Below are positions 7,699 through 14,365 of a stretch of 15,797 bases of DNA, in pieces. This stretch comes from Chloroflexota bacterium. GTDB taxonomy: Bacteria > Chloroflexota > Limnocylindria > P2-11E. The stretch is from positions 1 to 15,797 of the forward strand of contig VBEU01000010.1 in NCBI GenBank assembly GCA_005883775.1, read 5' to 3'. The notes beneath the pieces were generated by a model, which saw nothing but the letters and a program-made list of their open reading frames with translations, made no database searches and had not been told where the DNA came from. Position 1 is the stretch's first letter. Each line of letters begins with the position of its first letter. The position numbers and the translations under genes were made by a program.

Positions 7699-8771
7699 CG
7701 GTGACCGTGCTCCAGGCCGGGTCCTGGGGCACGACGCTCGCGACCATCCTCGCGCGCGACGGCGGGAAAGACGTGGTGCTTTGGGCCCGCGATCCGGCGC
7801 AGGCGAAGGAGATCTCGGCGCGACGCGAGAACCGCAAATACCTCGCCGGAATACGCGTCCCGGACCGGGTGGAGGTGACCGCCGATCTCGATCGCGCGCT
7901 CGCGTCCGACGACCTGATCGTCGCAGCGCCGAGCCGAGGTGTCCGGGCGCTGCGCGACCGCGTGTCGCCGCTCCTTCGAAAAGGCCACCGCGTGCTCTCC
8001 GCCACGAAGGGACTCGCCGAGGACGGCCGGCGCATGAGCCAGATCTGGGCGGAAGCGCTCTTGCCGGATCGGGTCGCCGTGCTCTCCGGTCCGAACATCA
8101 GCCGAGAGATCGCCGCCGGTCTGCCCGCGCCGACGGTCATCGCGTCGGTGGACCCGGCAACCGCTCGCCACTTTCAAGCCCTCGTCGGCACGCCGATGTT
8201 CCGCGTCTACACGAACGCCGACGTCGTGGGCGTCGAGCTCTGCGGCGCCCTCAAGAACATCGTCGCGCTCGGAGCGGGGGCGGTCGACGGCATGGGATAC
8301 GGCGAGAACGCCAAGGCCGGATTCGTGACTCGCGGTCTTGCCGAGATCGCCCGGTACGGGTTCGCCGAGGGTGCCAATCCGCTTACCGTCGCAGGCTTGG
8401 CGGGCTTCGGCGACCTCATCGCGACCTGCACCAGCAAGTTCTCACGCAACCGCATGGTCGGCGAGATGCTGGCCAAAGGCGTCCCGGTCAGCGAGATCGC
8501 CGAGCGGCTCGGGGGCCAGGTCGCCGAGGGCATGTCCACGGCTGAAGCGACCTACGGCGCGGCCCGCAAGCGTGGCGTCGTCATGCCGATCACCGAGCAG
8601 ACGCACCTCGTGCTGAGCGAAGGCAAACCGATCCGCGAGGCCATGCGCGATCTGATGGAGCGCGAGCAGGGCGAGGAGGTTGCCGGGCCGCTCGCTGAGA
8701 TCTCCCACCTTCTTGCAACCTTTGCGGCAGCGCAGCGTGAGGGGGCGGCCACCGGCTCTAAGCGAACATAG
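7695..8771 (+). CDS. gpsA: NAD(P)-dependent glycerol-3-phosphate dehydrogenase
   Basis: GpsA interconverts dihydroxyacetone phosphate and sn-glycerol-3-phosphate in the cytosol and supplies G3P to PlsY. ATG 7695 overlaps the plsY stop (ATGA); the open frame further upstream is only a shadow of plsY. The protein is 358 residues, longer than the usual 330 or so because of a tail after about residue 330 (EREQGEEVAGPLAEISHLLA and beyond). Seen: the nucleotide-binding loop AGSWGTTLA near 8-16, SATKGL, LSGPNISREIA, the catalytic-lysine block ELCGALKNIVALGAG, and GLAGFGDLIATCTS. The first glycine of the GxGxxG loop is Gln7 (QAGSWG), unusual for the family. Otherwise the motifs are intact and the gene looks functional. 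Confidence 0.95.
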   Translation: MTVTVLQAGSWGTTLATILARDGGKDVVLWARDPAQAKEISARRENRKYLAGIRVPDRVEVTADLDRALASDDLIVAAPSRGVRALRDRVSPLLRKGHRVLSATKGLAEDGRRMSQIWAEALLPDRVAVLSGPNISREIAAGLPAPTVIASVDPATARHFQALVGTPMFRVYTNADVVGVELCGALKNIVALGAGAVDGMGYGENAKAGFVTRGLAEIARYGFAEGANPLTVAGLAGFGDLIATCTSKFSRNRMVGEMLAKGVPVSEIAERLGGQVAEGMSTAEATYGAARKRGVVMPITEQTHLVLSEGKPIREAMRDLMEREQGEEVAGPLAEISHLLATFAAAQREGAATGSKRT

Positions 8772-8776
8772 ACCTG

Positions 8777-10168
8777 ATGCGCCTGCTGCGGCCCTCCCTC
8801 GCATTCTTCGCGGCTCTGGTCGTGGCGTGCCAAGCGGGCGCCCCTCCTGCGTCCGAGGCTCCGGGCGCGGCGTCGGGCTCTGCGCGCACGCTCGCCGTGG
8901 TCGTCTCGGGCCCCGCCGGCGCACCGGTCATCGGCGCGAACGTTTGCGCCTTCACGCTCGCGGGCGCGCAAAAGGGCTGTGCCGAAACCAGCGCTGCCGG
9001 GACGGCGCGGTTGCACCTGCGCGCCGGAACATATTCGGTCCTCGTAAGCCCGGCCGCTCCGACACGATTGGCCGAGGCGAGAACGTGGGCCGACGTGCTC
9101 GACGCAGACGCGACGAGCGTCGTGCACCTTGATCCGCATTCCAAGATCGGCGGCACGATCGTGGACGAGAACGGAGCGGCCGTAGTCGACGCCGAGGTGT
9201 GCGCGCATCCGCCGTCCACGTCGACACCGCCGACCTGCACCCGGAGTGCGGCCGATGGGAAGTTCTCGATCGACGTCCGCTCCGACGCGTACAAGGTCGA
9301 CGTCACCGGACCGCCCGGCGGGCAGCTGATCGCGCAGTGGGCGAGCGGACGGCTCTCGAGCGGTGACGCGGACCTCATTGATGTCCGGTCCGCCGACGTG
9401 GAGAGCATCGCCGTGACGATGGTCAAAGGAGTTCTCCTGACCGGCGTCGTCCGCGGACCGAGCGGCCCGCTCGAAGACGCGCAGGTCTGCACCAGGACCC
9501 TCGCCGCGCCGCTCCCGTGGGACTGCGTTCGGACGAAGAAGGACGGCTCATATCTCGCTCTGATGGAAGCGGGCCGCTACTACATGTGGACGATCCCGCC
9601 CGATAACGTCCGCCTTCTGGCTCAGTGGTACGACCACGTGCTCGAGGGCACGCCGGTAAGCGGCGCCTATGTGTGCGTCGACACGCCGTTTCCCACCGGG
9701 CGCATCTGCCGGCCGAGCTCGGGCGACGGCTCCTACGCGGTCACGACCCGGCCGCAGACCTACACAGTCCAGGTGCTGGCCCCCATCAACAGCGATCTCA
9801 TTAGCGAGTACTGGCTCGGCAAGCGCACGTGGGTCGACGCGAACGCGGTCAGCCTTGGGAGCTCGGACCGCACCCTCGACCTGGTGATGCGCAAGGGCAT
9901 CCGAGTGACCGGAGTGATACGCGACACGCGGGGCATCCCGCTCGAGGGGGCGACCCTCAACTTCAACGACGAGAGCGGTCCGCTCGCTGCGACCGACACG
10001 GACATCAGCGGGACCTACAGCTTGGTCGTCCCGCCGGGTACCTACCAGGTGGAGGTTTTCGCGCCGTTCCGAGGGGAGCGCGGCGACCTTCTCTCGCAAC
10101 CGGCACGCGAGCTCGTCGTCAAAGACTTCGTTCGCTACGACGTGGTGCTCGAGGATGCCAATCCCTGA
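8777..10168 (+). CDS. Lipoprotein with tandem carboxypeptidase-regulatory-like beta modules
   Basis: A 463-residue protein with the signal MRLLRPSLAFFAALV and lipobox VVAC (C18), then an Ala/Ser/Pro linker. From about residue 40 there are five repeats of a beta-sandwich of CarboxypepD_reg/Cna-B type. Each has the pattern G-x-P-(V/L)-x-x-A-x-V-C, a second cysteine 10-13 residues on, x-G-x-Y/F, and a T/R-Y-x-V-x-V strand. The first four carry a cysteine pair (NVC..GC, EVC..TC, QVC..DC, YVC..IC), probably one disulfide each; the fifth has none. The third repeat lacks the roughly 35-residue segment that links the other modules. There is no catalytic motif, so a structural or adhesive role at the cell surface is inferred. 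It begins 5 bases after the gpsA stop, without a clear Shine-Dalgarno. Confidence 0.85.
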   Translation: MRLLRPSLAFFAALVVACQAGAPPASEAPGAASGSARTLAVVVSGPAGAPVIGANVCAFTLAGAQKGCAETSAAGTARLHLRAGTYSVLVSPAAPTRLAEARTWADVLDADATSVVHLDPHSKIGGTIVDENGAAVVDAEVCAHPPSTSTPPTCTRSAADGKFSIDVRSDAYKVDVTGPPGGQLIAQWASGRLSSGDADLIDVRSADVESIAVTMVKGVLLTGVVRGPSGPLEDAQVCTRTLAAPLPWDCVRTKKDGSYLALMEAGRYYMWTIPPDNVRLLAQWYDHVLEGTPVSGAYVCVDTPFPTGRICRPSSGDGSYAVTTRPQTYTVQVLAPINSDLISEYWLGKRTWVDANAVSLGSSDRTLDLVMRKGIRVTGVIRDTRGIPLEGATLNFNDESGPLAATDTDISGTYSLVVPPGTYQVEVFAPFRGERGDLLSQPARELVVKDFVRYDVVLEDANP

Positions 10169-10172
10169 GTCG

Positions 10173-10181
10173 TGATACAAC
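10173..10181 (+). promoter_or_regulatory. Possible extended -10 promoter of sodN
   Basis: TGATACAAC has the TG-N-TANNNN form of an extended -10 element, just after the stop of the preceding lipoprotein gene. It would give a leader of about 25-30 bases carrying the sodN Shine-Dalgarno. No -35 hexamer is recognisable at 16-18 bases, so this is tentative. Confidence 0.3.
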
Positions 10182-10200
10182 GGACGCGCACTCAACAAAT

Positions 10201-10207
10201 GGGGGGA
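10201..10207 (+). promoter_or_regulatory. Shine-Dalgarno that fixes the sodN start
   Basis: GGGGGGA lies 6 bases before ATG 10214. It supports that start over GTG 10172 and ATG 10199 in the same frame, and gives a 15-residue propeptide as in known Ni-SODs. Confidence 0.6.
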
Positions 10208-10213
10208 CGATCC

Positions 10214-10651
10214 ATGTTTTTGACACGTCTGCTGAAGCCGACCATCACTGCTTCCGCGCACTGCGACCTGCCGTGCGGTGTGTATGACCCCGAGCAGGCG
10301 CGCATCGAGGCGGAGTCCTGCTACAAGATCATCGAGAAGTACAAGGCCTCGAACGATGAGCAGTTCAAGACCCGAGCGATCCTCATCAAGGAGGAGCGGG
10401 CCGAGCTCGCCAAGCACCACATCGACGTCCTGTGGAGCGACTACTTCAAGCCCGAGCACGTCCAGAAGTACCCCGAGATCACCGAGCTCTGCTGGAAGGC
10501 GGCGAAGCAGTGCTCCAAGGTCAAGAGCTCGCTCGAGCTCAGCGACGCCAAGACCCTCCTGGAGATGATCGACAAGATCGCCGAGGTCTGGACGAAGGCG
10601 GGCGGCCCGCAGGCGACGCGGGTCCAGAACGGGGTCGCCGCGCGAGCCTAG
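10214..10651 (+). CDS. sodN: Nickel-containing superoxide dismutase precursor
   Basis: Ni-SOD dismutates superoxide to oxygen and hydrogen peroxide, using nickel bound at the processed N-terminus. The 145-residue precursor begins with the propeptide MFLTRLLKPTITASA. The nickel hook HCDLPCGVYDP follows, so the mature protein starts at His16 with Cys2 and Cys6 as ligands (mature numbering). The four-helix body is well conserved (RAELAKHHIDVLWSDYFKP). Unusual features are three extra cysteines at mature positions 21, 78 and 85, and a C-terminal extension of about 16 residues ending QNGVAARA. The maturation protease gene sodX follows after 4 bases. No Fe/Mn or Cu/Zn SOD is in the window. Expression is probably nickel- or oxidant-responsive by analogy, but I see no operator. 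Confidence 0.97.
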   Translation: MFLTRLLKPTITASAHCDLPCGVYDPEQARIEAESCYKIIEKYKASNDEQFKTRAILIKEERAELAKHHIDVLWSDYFKPEHVQKYPEITELCWKAAKQCSKVKSSLELSDAKTLLEMIDKIAEVWTKAGGPQATRVQNGVAARA

Positions 10652-10655
10652 CTCC

Positions 10656-10967
10656 GTGCCTCGTCGCGTCGCCGTGACGGGCCGAAGCATGGAACCCGCG
10701 CTCTGGGCCGGCGATTGGATCGTTGTTGCCGGCTACTCGCGGCCTCCGCGGGTGGGGGAGATCGTTCTCGTTCGCGACCCCCGAAACCCAGAGAACCTCA
10801 TGCTGAAGCGGGTCGCGGCCGTCGCCGACGGGGCCTGCACCGTCCTTGGGGACCGCCCCGAGGAGAGCACCGACAGCCGGACGTTCGGCCCGGTGCCCCT
10901 TGGGAACGTGGTCGGCCGCGCCCTTTTCCGGTACGCCCCGATCGGGCGAATCGGCTGGCTTTGGTGA
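10656..10967 (+). CDS. sodX: Ni-SOD maturation protease, S26 signal-peptidase family
   Basis: SodX cleaves the Ni-SOD propeptide before the nickel-hook histidine. The protein is 103 residues, read from GTG 10656, four bases after the sodN stop. The S26 Ser-Lys dyad is visible: Ser11 in TGRSMEPAL and Lys51 in LMLKRV. The box GDRPEESTDSRTFGPV near 70-85 is typical of this subgroup. There is no transmembrane anchor, unlike LepB-type signal peptidases, which fits a cytoplasmic enzyme acting on a cytoplasmic substrate. Adjacency to sodN makes the assignment firm. Confidence 0.93.
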   Translation: MPRRVAVTGRSMEPALWAGDWIVVAGYSRPPRVGEIVLVRDPRNPENLMLKRVAAVADGACTVLGDRPEESTDSRTFGPVPLGNVVGRALFRYAPIGRIGWLW

Positions 10968-10977
10968 AGGTCGTTTG

Positions 10978-10983
10978 TAAGAT
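10978..10983 (+). promoter_or_regulatory. Putative -10 element of a leaderless promoter for the yggX-like/gvp operon
   Basis: TAAGAT lies 6 bases before the GTG start at 10990, within the 22-base gap after sodX, and no Shine-Dalgarno is present. The position matches the TANNNT elements before der and ispH. The hexamer 17 bases upstream (CTGGCT) does not match the GGTGTG seen at those two. If real, it would let the gas vesicle operon be transcribed apart from sodN-sodX. Confidence 0.4.
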
Positions 10984-10989
10984 GAACGC

Positions 10990-11238
10990 GTGGCAGTGGT
11001 GGTCTGCGCGCGGTGCGGCCAGGAACGGGAGGGTGCCGGGAAGGTAGGGCTTCCTGGCTCGCTCGGCGCGGATATCGAGGCGCGGATCTGCGCCGAGTGC
11101 TGGAAGGAATGGCTGAGCACGCAGATACGGGTCATCAATCACTATGGCCTGCGTCCCGCCCAACGGGAGGATCGCGACAAGCTGTACGAGCTCACGCGCG
11201 ACTTTCTGCAGCTCGGCGTCCCGGCTTCGGAGGTCTGA
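10990..11238 (+). CDS. YggX/Fe(2+)-trafficking-type protein with four-cysteine metal ribbon
   Basis: An 82-residue protein. The core matches the YggX family: CxxCGQEREG, LPGSLGADIEARICAECWKEW, STQIRVINHYGL, then a helical C-terminus. YggX proteins protect Fe-S enzymes from oxidative damage and are tied to iron handling. This one has C6-x2-C9 and C34-x2-C37, a complete four-cysteine site likely to bind zinc or iron; the enterobacterial form keeps only a single conserved cysteine. The GTG 10990 start is supported by the alignment and by the TAAGAT box. It sits between a Ni-SOD pair and gas vesicle genes. Its stop overlaps the first gvp start (TGATG), so it is translated with the gas vesicle operon. 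A role in oxidative stress is inferred from family and context. Confidence 0.85.
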   Translation: MAVVVCARCGQEREGAGKVGLPGSLGADIEARICAECWKEWLSTQIRVINHYGLRPAQREDRDKLYELTRDFLQLGVPASEV

Positions 11239-12050
11239 TGGAGACGACGATCACGACGACGGCGCCCGGCGAACCGAAGAACTCGAGCGGTGTGTACGTG
11301 TACTGCATCATCGAGTGCGGCGACCCGCGCAACTTCGGCAAGATCGGGATCGGCGGCCGCGGCGATGACGTGTTCACGGTCCATTACCGCGACCTCGCGG
11401 CCGTCGTGAGCCGTGCGGCGCTCCAGGTGTACGACCCGACCCGCGAGAACGCGCTCACTCACGAGCACGTGAACGAAGTGGTCATGATCGACAACGGCTT
11501 CACCCCGGTGCCGATGAGCTTTGGCACGCTCTTCAAGACCGAAGAGGACACCATCGAGTTCCTCAAGGACACCTACGACGCGCTCCGCGACGTCCTGCAA
11601 AAGATGAAAGACAAGCTCGAGTTCGGTCTGAAGGTGAACTGGGATCGCGAGTCCGTCCTCGCCGAGATCGAGCAGGAGAACGAAGAGCTGCGGCGCCTCA
11701 AGGCGGAGATCGAATCGAACCAGCAGACGTCGACCTACTTCGCGCGGATGCAGCTCGGCCGGCTCGTTGAGCAGGCGCTCGCGGACAAGGCCGACGCGTA
11801 CGTGCGAGAGATCTACGACGAGCTCCAGGAGGCCGCGATCGCTTCCCGATCGAACAAAGTGATCGGCGACAAGATGATCATGAACGCCGCCTTCCTGGTC
11901 GCGCGGAGCAAGCAAGAGCAGTTCGACGAGAAGGTGCACGAGATCGGCAAACGCTACGAAGGCAAGCTGAACTTCAAATACACCGGTCCGTGGCCGCCCT
12001 ATAACTTCGTAACGATCCGCCTGCAGCTCGAGCGGTCGGCGAGCGTGTAG
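11238..12050 (+). CDS. gvpF: Gas vesicle protein GvpF/GvpL family (first of three)
   Basis: GvpF/L proteins are accessory factors of gas vesicle assembly, thought to bind GvpA and help nucleate the shell. ATG 11238 overlaps the preceding stop, giving 270 residues; the frame upstream of it is a shadow of the yggX-like gene. Family marks are the opening strand VYVYCI near 19-24, PMSFGTLF, a charged helical middle (about 135-215) and the near-terminal GPWPPYNF around 250-257. It is the longest of the three F/L paralogues here. The N-terminal 15 or so residues are Thr-rich and poorly conserved-looking. A 6-base gap separates it from gvpG. Confidence 0.95.
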   Translation: METTITTTAPGEPKNSSGVYVYCIIECGDPRNFGKIGIGGRGDDVFTVHYRDLAAVVSRAALQVYDPTRENALTHEHVNEVVMIDNGFTPVPMSFGTLFKTEEDTIEFLKDTYDALRDVLQKMKDKLEFGLKVNWDRESVLAEIEQENEELRRLKAEIESNQQTSTYFARMQLGRLVEQALADKADAYVREIYDELQEAAIASRSNKVIGDKMIMNAAFLVARSKQEQFDEKVHEIGKRYEGKLNFKYTGPWPPYNFVTIRLQLERSASV

Positions 12051-12056
12051 GTCCGA

Positions 12057-12383
12057 TTGATCCTGTTCAAGCTCCTCGCCCTCCCGATCACCGCCCCGGC
12101 GGCCGGGATCCGCTACTGCATCGACAAGGTCGTGGAGTTCGCCGAGCACGAGCTCACCGACGACGAGCCCGTGCGCGAGCAGCTTCTCGAGTTGCAGCTC
12201 GAGCTCGAGGAAGGCCGCGTCACCGAGGACGAGTACACCGAGCGGGAGACCGTGCTCCTCGCGCGCCTGCGTGAGGTTCGCGAGTACCGCAAGCAGTTGG
12301 CGCGTGAGGCGGCCGAGGCATCGGCCCCCGCGGAGGGCGAAGAGCGAACGGTCGTCATCGAGGTGCCTGAGGAGCTCGAGTGA
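12057..12383 (+). CDS. gvpG: Gas vesicle protein GvpG
   Basis: GvpG is a small essential accessory protein of gas vesicle formation. The protein is 108 residues. The N-terminus LFKLLALPITAPAAGIRYCID matches the GvpG pattern of a hydrophobic helix with a central proline. It is followed by a highly charged region (LLELQLELEEGRVTEDEYTE, then a heptad-like LREVREYRKQL) and an acidic tail. The start is TTG 12057, the only start before the conserved LFKLL core. It has no strong Shine-Dalgarno, so GvpG may be made at a lower rate than its neighbours. The stop overlaps the next start as GTGA. Confidence 0.9.
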   Translation: MILFKLLALPITAPAAGIRYCIDKVVEFAEHELTDDEPVREQLLELQLELEEGRVTEDEYTERETVLLARLREVREYRKQLAREAAEASAPAEGEERTVVIEVPEELE

Positions 12384-13180
12384 GCGTGGAGCTCCGCTAC
12401 CTGTACGCGGTGGCGCGAGCGAGCGCCGCGGGCGCGATCGCCCGGGCCCAGCTTCGCGGTATTGGTGGCGGCACCGTCGAAGTGATCGTCGAGAGCGATC
12501 TTCTGGGCGTGACGAGCGTCGTGCCCGCCGCCGAGTATGAGGAGCAGCCGCTGAACGATCGGCTCCAGGATCTCGACTGGCTGGCCCCGCGCGCTGCTGC
12601 CCATCAGGAAGTGAACGGGAAGCTGCTGGATCTCGCGGACGCGGTCATCCCGCTCGCCTTCGGCGCGATCTACCGCGGGACGGAGGGCGTCCGCGAGCTG
12701 CTGCGCGGACGTGCCGGCGACTTTGCGGATCGGTTGGGCTCGGTCGAGGGACGCGCGGAATGGATCGTCTCGATCGAGCGTGAGGGATTCCCCGCCGCGT
12801 CCGGCGACGCCATCCGCGCTCTGGATGCCGAGATCTCCGCGGCAGCTCCCGGCCGCGCGTTTCTCCTTGGCAAGCGCCGCGAAGAAGTCCTTCGCGAGGA
12901 GCGACGCATGCGGGATGCGGCGGTGGCGGAGGAGGCGTGGGCCGCGATCGAGTCGATCGCCGAGCGCGTTTACCGCGAACCGCTGATTGATGATCCGACG
13001 GCCGCGGCTGTCGCGCGCTTCAGCGTGCTCGCTCACCGCGATCGCGAGGTCGAGCTCGGCGATGTCGTTCGGCGGCTGGGCGCCACCGGGGTCTCCTCCG
13101 GCTATCGGGTGCGACTCTCCGGTCCGTGGCCGGCGTACCGTTTCGGCGGACTTCCCAGCGAGCGCGTCGCCTCCGCATGA
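12380..13180 (+). CDS. gvpL: Gas vesicle protein GvpF/GvpL family (second)
   Basis: A 266-residue GvpF/L paralogue. It opens with LRYLYAVARA, the usual Y-x-Y-A strand, then has a second marker VIPLAFGAIY (equivalent of the V-P-M/V-x-F-G-T segment). An Arg/Glu-rich helical stretch runs through about 155-190, and the closing signature is SGPWPAYRF near 250-258. F/L paralogues form accessory complexes with GvpA in other species. GTG 12380 overlaps the gvpG stop, and its own stop overlaps the next start (ATGA), so its dosage should follow its neighbours. Whether F or L is the better name cannot be settled by eye. Confidence 0.92.
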   Translation: MSVELRYLYAVARASAAGAIARAQLRGIGGGTVEVIVESDLLGVTSVVPAAEYEEQPLNDRLQDLDWLAPRAAAHQEVNGKLLDLADAVIPLAFGAIYRGTEGVRELLRGRAGDFADRLGSVEGRAEWIVSIEREGFPAASGDAIRALDAEISAAAPGRAFLLGKRREEVLREERRMRDAAVAEEAWAAIESIAERVYREPLIDDPTAAAVARFSVLAHRDREVELGDVVRRLGATGVSSGYRVRLSGPWPAYRFGGLPSERVASA

Positions 13181-13365
13181 AAGAGCTCACCGCAGAAGAC
13201 GCATCGCTGCTCGAGCTCGTCGACCGCCTTCTGAACAAGGGTGTCGTGCTGGCCGGTGAAGCGACGATCTCCGTCGCCGGTATCGACCTGATCTACCTCG
13301 GGCTGAACGTCGTGCTCACCGCCGTGGAGACCCTCGAAAAAGCGCAGGAACGTCGAGCGTCGTGA
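13177..13365 (+). CDS. Short GvpA/J-family minor protein, GvpS-like
   Basis: Only 62 residues. The GvpA-family core is present: LLELVDRLLNKGVVLAGEATISVAGIDLIYLGLNVVLTAV. This has the helix-beta-beta-helix layout of the shell protein but with AGEATISVAGIDLIYLGLN in place of the DAWVRVSLVGIELL of true GvpA. This wording resembles the minor GvpJ/GvpS-type subunits thought to act at the tips or in nucleation. ATG 13177 overlaps the upstream stop (ATGA); the longer upstream frame is a shadow. The stop overlaps the next start (GTGA). The family is certain; the subtype is likely but not proven. Confidence 0.88.
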   Translation: MKELTAEDASLLELVDRLLNKGVVLAGEATISVAGIDLIYLGLNVVLTAVETLEKAQERRAS

Positions 13366-14042
13366 CGCTTCTCGCACACGCGATTGCGGCGGCTCCCCCG
13401 GCTTCGGTTTCCGCGGGAGGGCTTCGCGGCCGACCGCTCGCGTGGTCTGAGGCGGCCGCAGGACTTGGCCTTTGGAGCACGGAATGGACGCCCGACATGA
13501 AGCTCGAGCGTCCGGACGCGCTGGAGCATCACCGTCTCGTCGAGCGGATTTGCGCGGCTCAGCCGTGCCTTCCGGTCCGTTTCGGGACGGCGTTCGCAAG
13601 CGTGGAGGCCGCGCGCGCGTCTCTCGACAAGCGTGCCGAAGCGCTACACGCCGCACTTGCGCGGGTCAGCGGAAAGAGCGAGATCGCGCTGACGCTCCTT
13701 TGGCGAGAGCCGGCGGCTACGGAGGTGGTCCTGCCCACAGCGGGTCCGGGGCGACGTTACATGGAAGCGCGCCGGGCGGAGTTCGCTTCTCGGGAAGCGC
13801 GGCGGGCGCGGGCCGAATCGCTGGTCGAACGGCTCATCGCCGAGCTTGCGATCGAGCGACCCCTTGTCTGGCATGAGACGTGCACAAGCGCCAGCGTGGC
13901 CGTATCTCTGGCCGTCCTGGTGCCGACCGAGCAAGCGCACGAGCGCAAGGCGGATCTCGCCCGAATCGCCTCCGGGTTCGGTGATGTGATCGCGGTGGCG
14001 AACGGGCCTTGGCCGCCGTACACCTTCGCGAGGGTCGAATGA
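13362..14042 (+). CDS. Divergent third GvpF/GvpL-family protein
   Basis: A 226-residue protein and the most divergent of the three paralogues. The usual Y-x-Y-A opening is replaced by LLAHAIAAA, followed by an Ala/Gly/Pro-rich segment. The middle marker LPVRFGTAF (near 67-75) and the closing GPWPPYTFARVE place it in GvpF/L. An Arg/Ala/Glu-rich helix spans about 130-165 (RRAEFASREARRARAESL). GTG 13362 overlaps the preceding stop, and its stop overlaps gvpK (ATGA). It may be a specialised subunit rather than a redundant copy, since it keeps only the C-terminal half signatures well. Confidence 0.88.
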   Translation: MTLLAHAIAAAPPASVSAGGLRGRPLAWSEAAAGLGLWSTEWTPDMKLERPDALEHHRLVERICAAQPCLPVRFGTAFASVEAARASLDKRAEALHAALARVSGKSEIALTLLWREPAATEVVLPTAGPGRRYMEARRAEFASREARRARAESLVERLIAELAIERPLVWHETCTSASVAVSLAVLVPTEQAHERKADLARIASGFGDVIAVANGPWPPYTFARVE

Positions 14043-14365
14043 GCCTCGATGCCGAGCTCGACGATTTGCGCCGCGAAGTGGAGCGACTTCGTGGCATTCT
14101 CCCGGAGCGGGTGGATGTGGACCCCGAGGGGGTCGAGCATGGCCTTGCGAAGCTGGTCCTCACGCTCGTCGAGTTCCTGCGACAGTTGCTCGAGCGGCAG
14201 GCGGTCCGGCGAATGGAAGGAGGCGCGTTGAGCGAAGAAGAGGTGGAGCGCATGGGCCTCGCGCTCATGCGGCTCGAACAAAAGGTCCACGAGATGGCAC
14301 TGGCCTTCGGGCTCGACCCGTCCGACCTGAACCTCGGACTCGGCCCGCTGGGGAGGCTCGTATGA
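14039..14365 (+). CDS. gvpK: Gas vesicle protein GvpK
   Basis: GvpK is a small, conserved helical accessory protein of gas vesicle assembly. The protein is 108 residues. The family core is clear: VEHGLAKLVLTLVEFLRQLL, ERQAVRRMEGGALSEEEVER, MGLALMRLEQKVHEMA, and the ending FGLDPSDLNLGLGPLGRLV. The N-terminal 30 residues are charged and variable. ATG 14039 overlaps the preceding stop (ATGA) and its own stop overlaps gvpJ (ATGA). GvpK commonly travels with GvpF/L and GvpJ/S, as here. Confidence 0.95.
   Translation: MSLDAELDDLRREVERLRGILPERVDVDPEGVEHGLAKLVLTLVEFLRQLLERQAVRRMEGGALSEEEVERMGLALMRLEQKVHEMALAFGLDPSDLNLGLGPLGRLV

Noticed and set aside
10172..10213. Longer sodN starting at GTG 10172 or ATG 10199
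   Set aside because: The Shine-Dalgarno GGGGGGA and the usual 14-15 residue propeptide both favour ATG 10214.
9548..10690. 380-codon minus-strand open frame opposite the repeat lipoprotein and sodN
   Set aside because: Antisense to a firmly identified Ni-SOD gene and to a lipoprotein with clear repeats; no recognisable motif.
11142..12149. 335-codon minus-strand open frame opposite gvpF
   Set aside because: Composition is a shadow of the GvpF frame (Leu/Val/Glu/Asp/Arg mirror codons) and there is no domain; the plus-strand gene is certain.
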